Assembly (NCBI GenBank): GCA_030539135.1
Contig: JAUNSQ010000089.1
Span: 1 to 6,478, forward strand
Length of the DNA: 6,478 nucleotides
Direction: 5' to 3'
DNA from: Synergistaceae bacterium
GTDB lineage: Bacteria; Synergistota; Synergistia; Synergistales; Synergistaceae
This document shows positions 4,781-6,478 of the stretch, piece by piece (the stretch's first letter is position 1; each line of letters opens with the position of its first letter). The notes beneath the pieces were generated by a model, which saw only the letters and a list, made by a program, of their open reading frames with translations, was not told the origin of the DNA and made no database searches. Both the position numbers and the translations under genes were made by a program.

Positions 4781-6337
4781 GCGGACAAAACTATTAACGA
4801 ACTGTGCGCTGCTCTCGTTGAGAAACGGGAAAAGGCCGCGCAGGGCGGTGGCGCTAAAGCTATCGCCAAACAGCACGAAAAGGGAAAAATGACCGCGCGC
4901 GAGCGTATCGACGCGATCCTCGATCCCGGAAGTTTCGTGGAAATTGATGAATTTGTTGAACACCGCTGTGTAAATTTCGGACTTGAAAAGACTATTTTCC
5001 CTGGAGATGGCGTAGTAACAGGATATGGCACCATCGAGGGACGTTTAGTATATCTTTTCAGCCAGGATTTCACGGTAATGGGCGGTTCGCTTGGCGAACA
5101 GCATGCGGCTAAGATATGCAAAGTCCTTGACCTCGCGCTCACAAACGGCGCGCCTTTCATTGGAATCAACGATTCGGGCGGAGCTCGCATCCAGGAAGCG
5201 GTCGACGCTCTCTCTGGTTACGGCAACATATTCTTCCGCAACGTCAAGGCAAGCGGGATAATTCCGCAGTTCTCGATCATATCCGGCCCATGCGCGGGCG
5301 GCGCGGTCTACAGCCCGGCGCTTACGGATTTCATCTTCATGGTCGACAAAATCGGTATAATGCACATCACCGGCCCCGCGGTCATCAAGTCTGTAACGGG
5401 TGAGGACGTAACGTCGGAGCAGATCGGCGGAGCTAAAGCTCATAACTCAACGTCGGGATGCGCTCATTTCTTTGCGAACAACGAGACAGAGTGCTATGCG
5501 CAGGTACGCAGAGTTCTTAGTTATCTTCCCAGCAACAACATGGAAGAGCCGCCCTTCAAAGACACGAACGACGACCCGTCGCGTATGGACATGTCTCTCA
5601 GAGATATGGTCCCGACGAACCCTAACAAGGGCTATGATGTCCGCGATGTGATCAAGAAGGTCGTCGATAACGCAGATTTCTGTGAAGTACAGGAACTCTA
5701 TGCAAGGAATATCGTCACAGGTTTTGCGAGAGTTGGCGGACGCGTTATCGGTATCATCGCGAACCAGGCGAACTTTATGGCCGGATGCCTCGACATCGAC
5801 GCTTCCGACAAAGCCAGCCGTCATATCCGTATCTGCGACGCATATAACATCCCTATCGTCACATTTGAAGACGTTCCAGGGTATCTCCCTGGACTCAAGC
5901 AGGAGATGGGGGGAATCATTCGCCACGGCGCGAAGCTGCTCTATGCGTACAGCGAGGCCACAGCGCCTAAGATCACGATAGTCCTCCGTAAGGCGTACGG
6001 CGGTTCATATATAGGAATGTCCAGCAGACACCTTGGAGCTGATGCCGTTCTTTCATGGCCGCAGGCGGAAATAGCGGTAATGGGCGCGGAAGGCGCGGCG
6101 AATATAATCTTCCGTAAAGAAGTCGAAGCTGCCGAAGATAAGGCTGCAACGCGCGCCAAACTGATAGACGAGTATAAAGAAGCGTTTGCAAATCCGTATT
6201 TCGCGGCATCGCGCGGCTATGTGGACAGGGTCATTCTTCCTGAAGAGACTCGCCCCGCGCTTTATCAGGCGCTCCTTATGACAGAGACGAAGAGCGAACT
6301 TCGTCCAAAACGTAAACACGGCGTAATGCCGAATTAA
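4778..6337 (+). CDS. mmdA: Methylmalonyl-CoA decarboxylase alpha subunit (carboxyltransferase)
   Basis: A 519-residue biotin-dependent carboxyltransferase with tandem crotonase-type domains. It would move the carboxyl group of (S)-methylmalonyl-CoA to carrier biotin, releasing propionyl-CoA; the membrane subunits then release CO2 and export Na+. The N-terminal domain has GINDSGGARIQEAVDAL (129-145) and SGPCAGGAVYSPALTDF (169-185), giving oxyanion-hole glycines G134-G135 and G174-G175. The C-terminal domain has DVPGYLPGLKQEMGGIIRHG (365-384), RKAYGGSYIGM (404-414) and AVMGAEGAANIIFRKE (433-448). The same fold serves propionyl-CoA carboxylase beta. The decarboxylase is preferred because an OadG-like membrane subunit follows at once and because Ile, not Asp, sits after AYGGSY. 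The 4778 start is used since it follows AAGGAGG and gives the family N-terminus. An in-frame ATG at 4736 abuts the hairpin, has no ribosome binding site, and would add an unlikely 14 residues. Confidence 0.92.
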   Translation: MADKTINELCAALVEKREKAAQGGGAKAIAKQHEKGKMTARERIDAILDPGSFVEIDEFVEHRCVNFGLEKTIFPGDGVVTGYGTIEGRLVYLFSQDFTVMGGSLGEQHAAKICKVLDLALTNGAPFIGINDSGGARIQEAVDALSGYGNIFFRNVKASGIIPQFSIISGPCAGGAVYSPALTDFIFMVDKIGIMHITGPAVIKSVTGEDVTSEQIGGAKAHNSTSGCAHFFANNETECYAQVRRVLSYLPSNNMEEPPFKDTNDDPSRMDMSLRDMVPTNPNKGYDVRDVIKKVVDNADFCEVQELYARNIVTGFARVGGRVIGIIANQANFMAGCLDIDASDKASRHIRICDAYNIPIVTFEDVPGYLPGLKQEMGGIIRHGAKLLYAYSEATAPKITIVLRKAYGGSYIGMSSRHLGADAVLSWPQAEIAVMGAEGAANIIFRKEVEAAEDKAATRAKLIDEYKEAFANPYFAASRGYVDRVILPEETRPALYQALLMTETKSELRPKRKHGVMPN

Positions 6338-6351
6338 GGGGAGAATTTAAG

Positions 6352-6478
6352 ATGGGCACATCCAGTGTAGCATCGTTTTTTGTAGGCGTCCCCGGCGGAC
6401 TCGTTATGTCGATGATAGCTTTCAGTATTGTTTTTATCGTCATTACAGGGCTTATGCTCGTAATGATGAGCATGAAAC
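6352..6478 (+). CDS. mmdD: OadG/MmdD-like small membrane subunit of Na+-pumping decarboxylase, N-terminal part
   Basis: Seen: 42 codons run from ATG at 6352 to the right edge without a stop. The ribosome binding site AAGGGGAG (6336-6343) overlaps the mmdA stop codon, and the intergenic gap is 14 bases, so the two are translationally close. After a short polar N-terminus the residues GLVMSMIAFSIVFIVITG start a single strongly hydrophobic, Met-rich transmembrane helix (about 16-39), ending at Met-Ser-Met-Lys. Known: the gamma/delta subunits (OadG, MmdD) of sodium-transporting decarboxylases have one N-terminal transmembrane helix followed by a soluble tail that binds the carboxyltransferase, and their genes commonly sit next to it. 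Inference: this protein anchors MmdA to the membrane. The tail is outside the window, so the family call rests on the helix and position. mmdC and mmdB are expected further downstream. Confidence 0.75.
   Translation, partial: MGTSSVASFFVGVPGGLVMSMIAFSIVFIVITGLMLVMMSMK

Noticed and set aside
1..6478. Mobile element, CRISPR array, defence system or RNA gene
   Set aside because: No spaced repeats, terminal inverted repeats, transposase or recombinase motifs, or tRNA/rRNA-like segments were seen; the region looks like core metabolism.

Overview
The window reads as a piece of chromosome from a strictly anaerobic, amino-acid- or succinate-fermenting bacterium. Gene content and order (split cobalamin-dependent methylmalonyl-CoA mutase, epimerase, sodium-pump decarboxylase subunits) together with a flavodiiron oxygen-scavenging protein fit the Synergistota best (Cloacibacillus- or Synergistes-like). 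Negativicutes or another anaerobic firmicute cannot be excluded from sequence alone. No mobile element, CRISPR array, tRNA or rRNA is visible.

Layout. On the minus strand at the left edge is the N-terminal part of an exported protein with DUF4163/DUF3298 (PdaC/RsiV-like) features (1-467). Upstream of it, also on the minus strand, is a complete A-type flavoprotein / flavodiiron protein (527-1732). An AT-rich divergent intergenic region of about 430 bases follows and holds candidate promoters for both directions, two copies of a 7-mer that matches a Rex half-site, and a hairpin just before the first plus-strand ribosome binding site. From 2161 rightwards a plus-strand operon runs off the window: mutase large subunit (2161-3840), mutase small B12-binding subunit (3874-4287), methylmalonyl-CoA epimerase (4294-4698), an intra-operon hairpin with a T-tract (4702-4744), methylmalonyl-CoA decarboxylase alpha / carboxyltransferase (4778-6337), and the start of an OadG/MmdD-like membrane subunit (6352 to the edge).

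How the genes work together. Read in the fermentative direction, succinyl-CoA is isomerised to (R)-methylmalonyl-CoA by the two-chain mutase, converted to the (S) epimer by the epimerase, and decarboxylated to propionyl-CoA by a biotin-dependent membrane complex that exports Na+. The membrane subunit start immediately after the carboxyltransferase is the main reason to prefer a decarboxylase over propionyl-CoA carboxylase. The biotin carrier and the beta membrane subunit are expected downstream but are not in the window. The flavodiiron protein facing the operon would protect this oxygen-sensitive metabolism.

The genes belong to known families. The least ordinary features are regulatory: the hairpin/T-tract inside the operon, an ATG-TAA start-stop pair overlapping the decarboxylase start codon, a palindrome over the flavodiiron ribosome binding site, and the long divergent leader. 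These are readings from sequence only and none has been tested.
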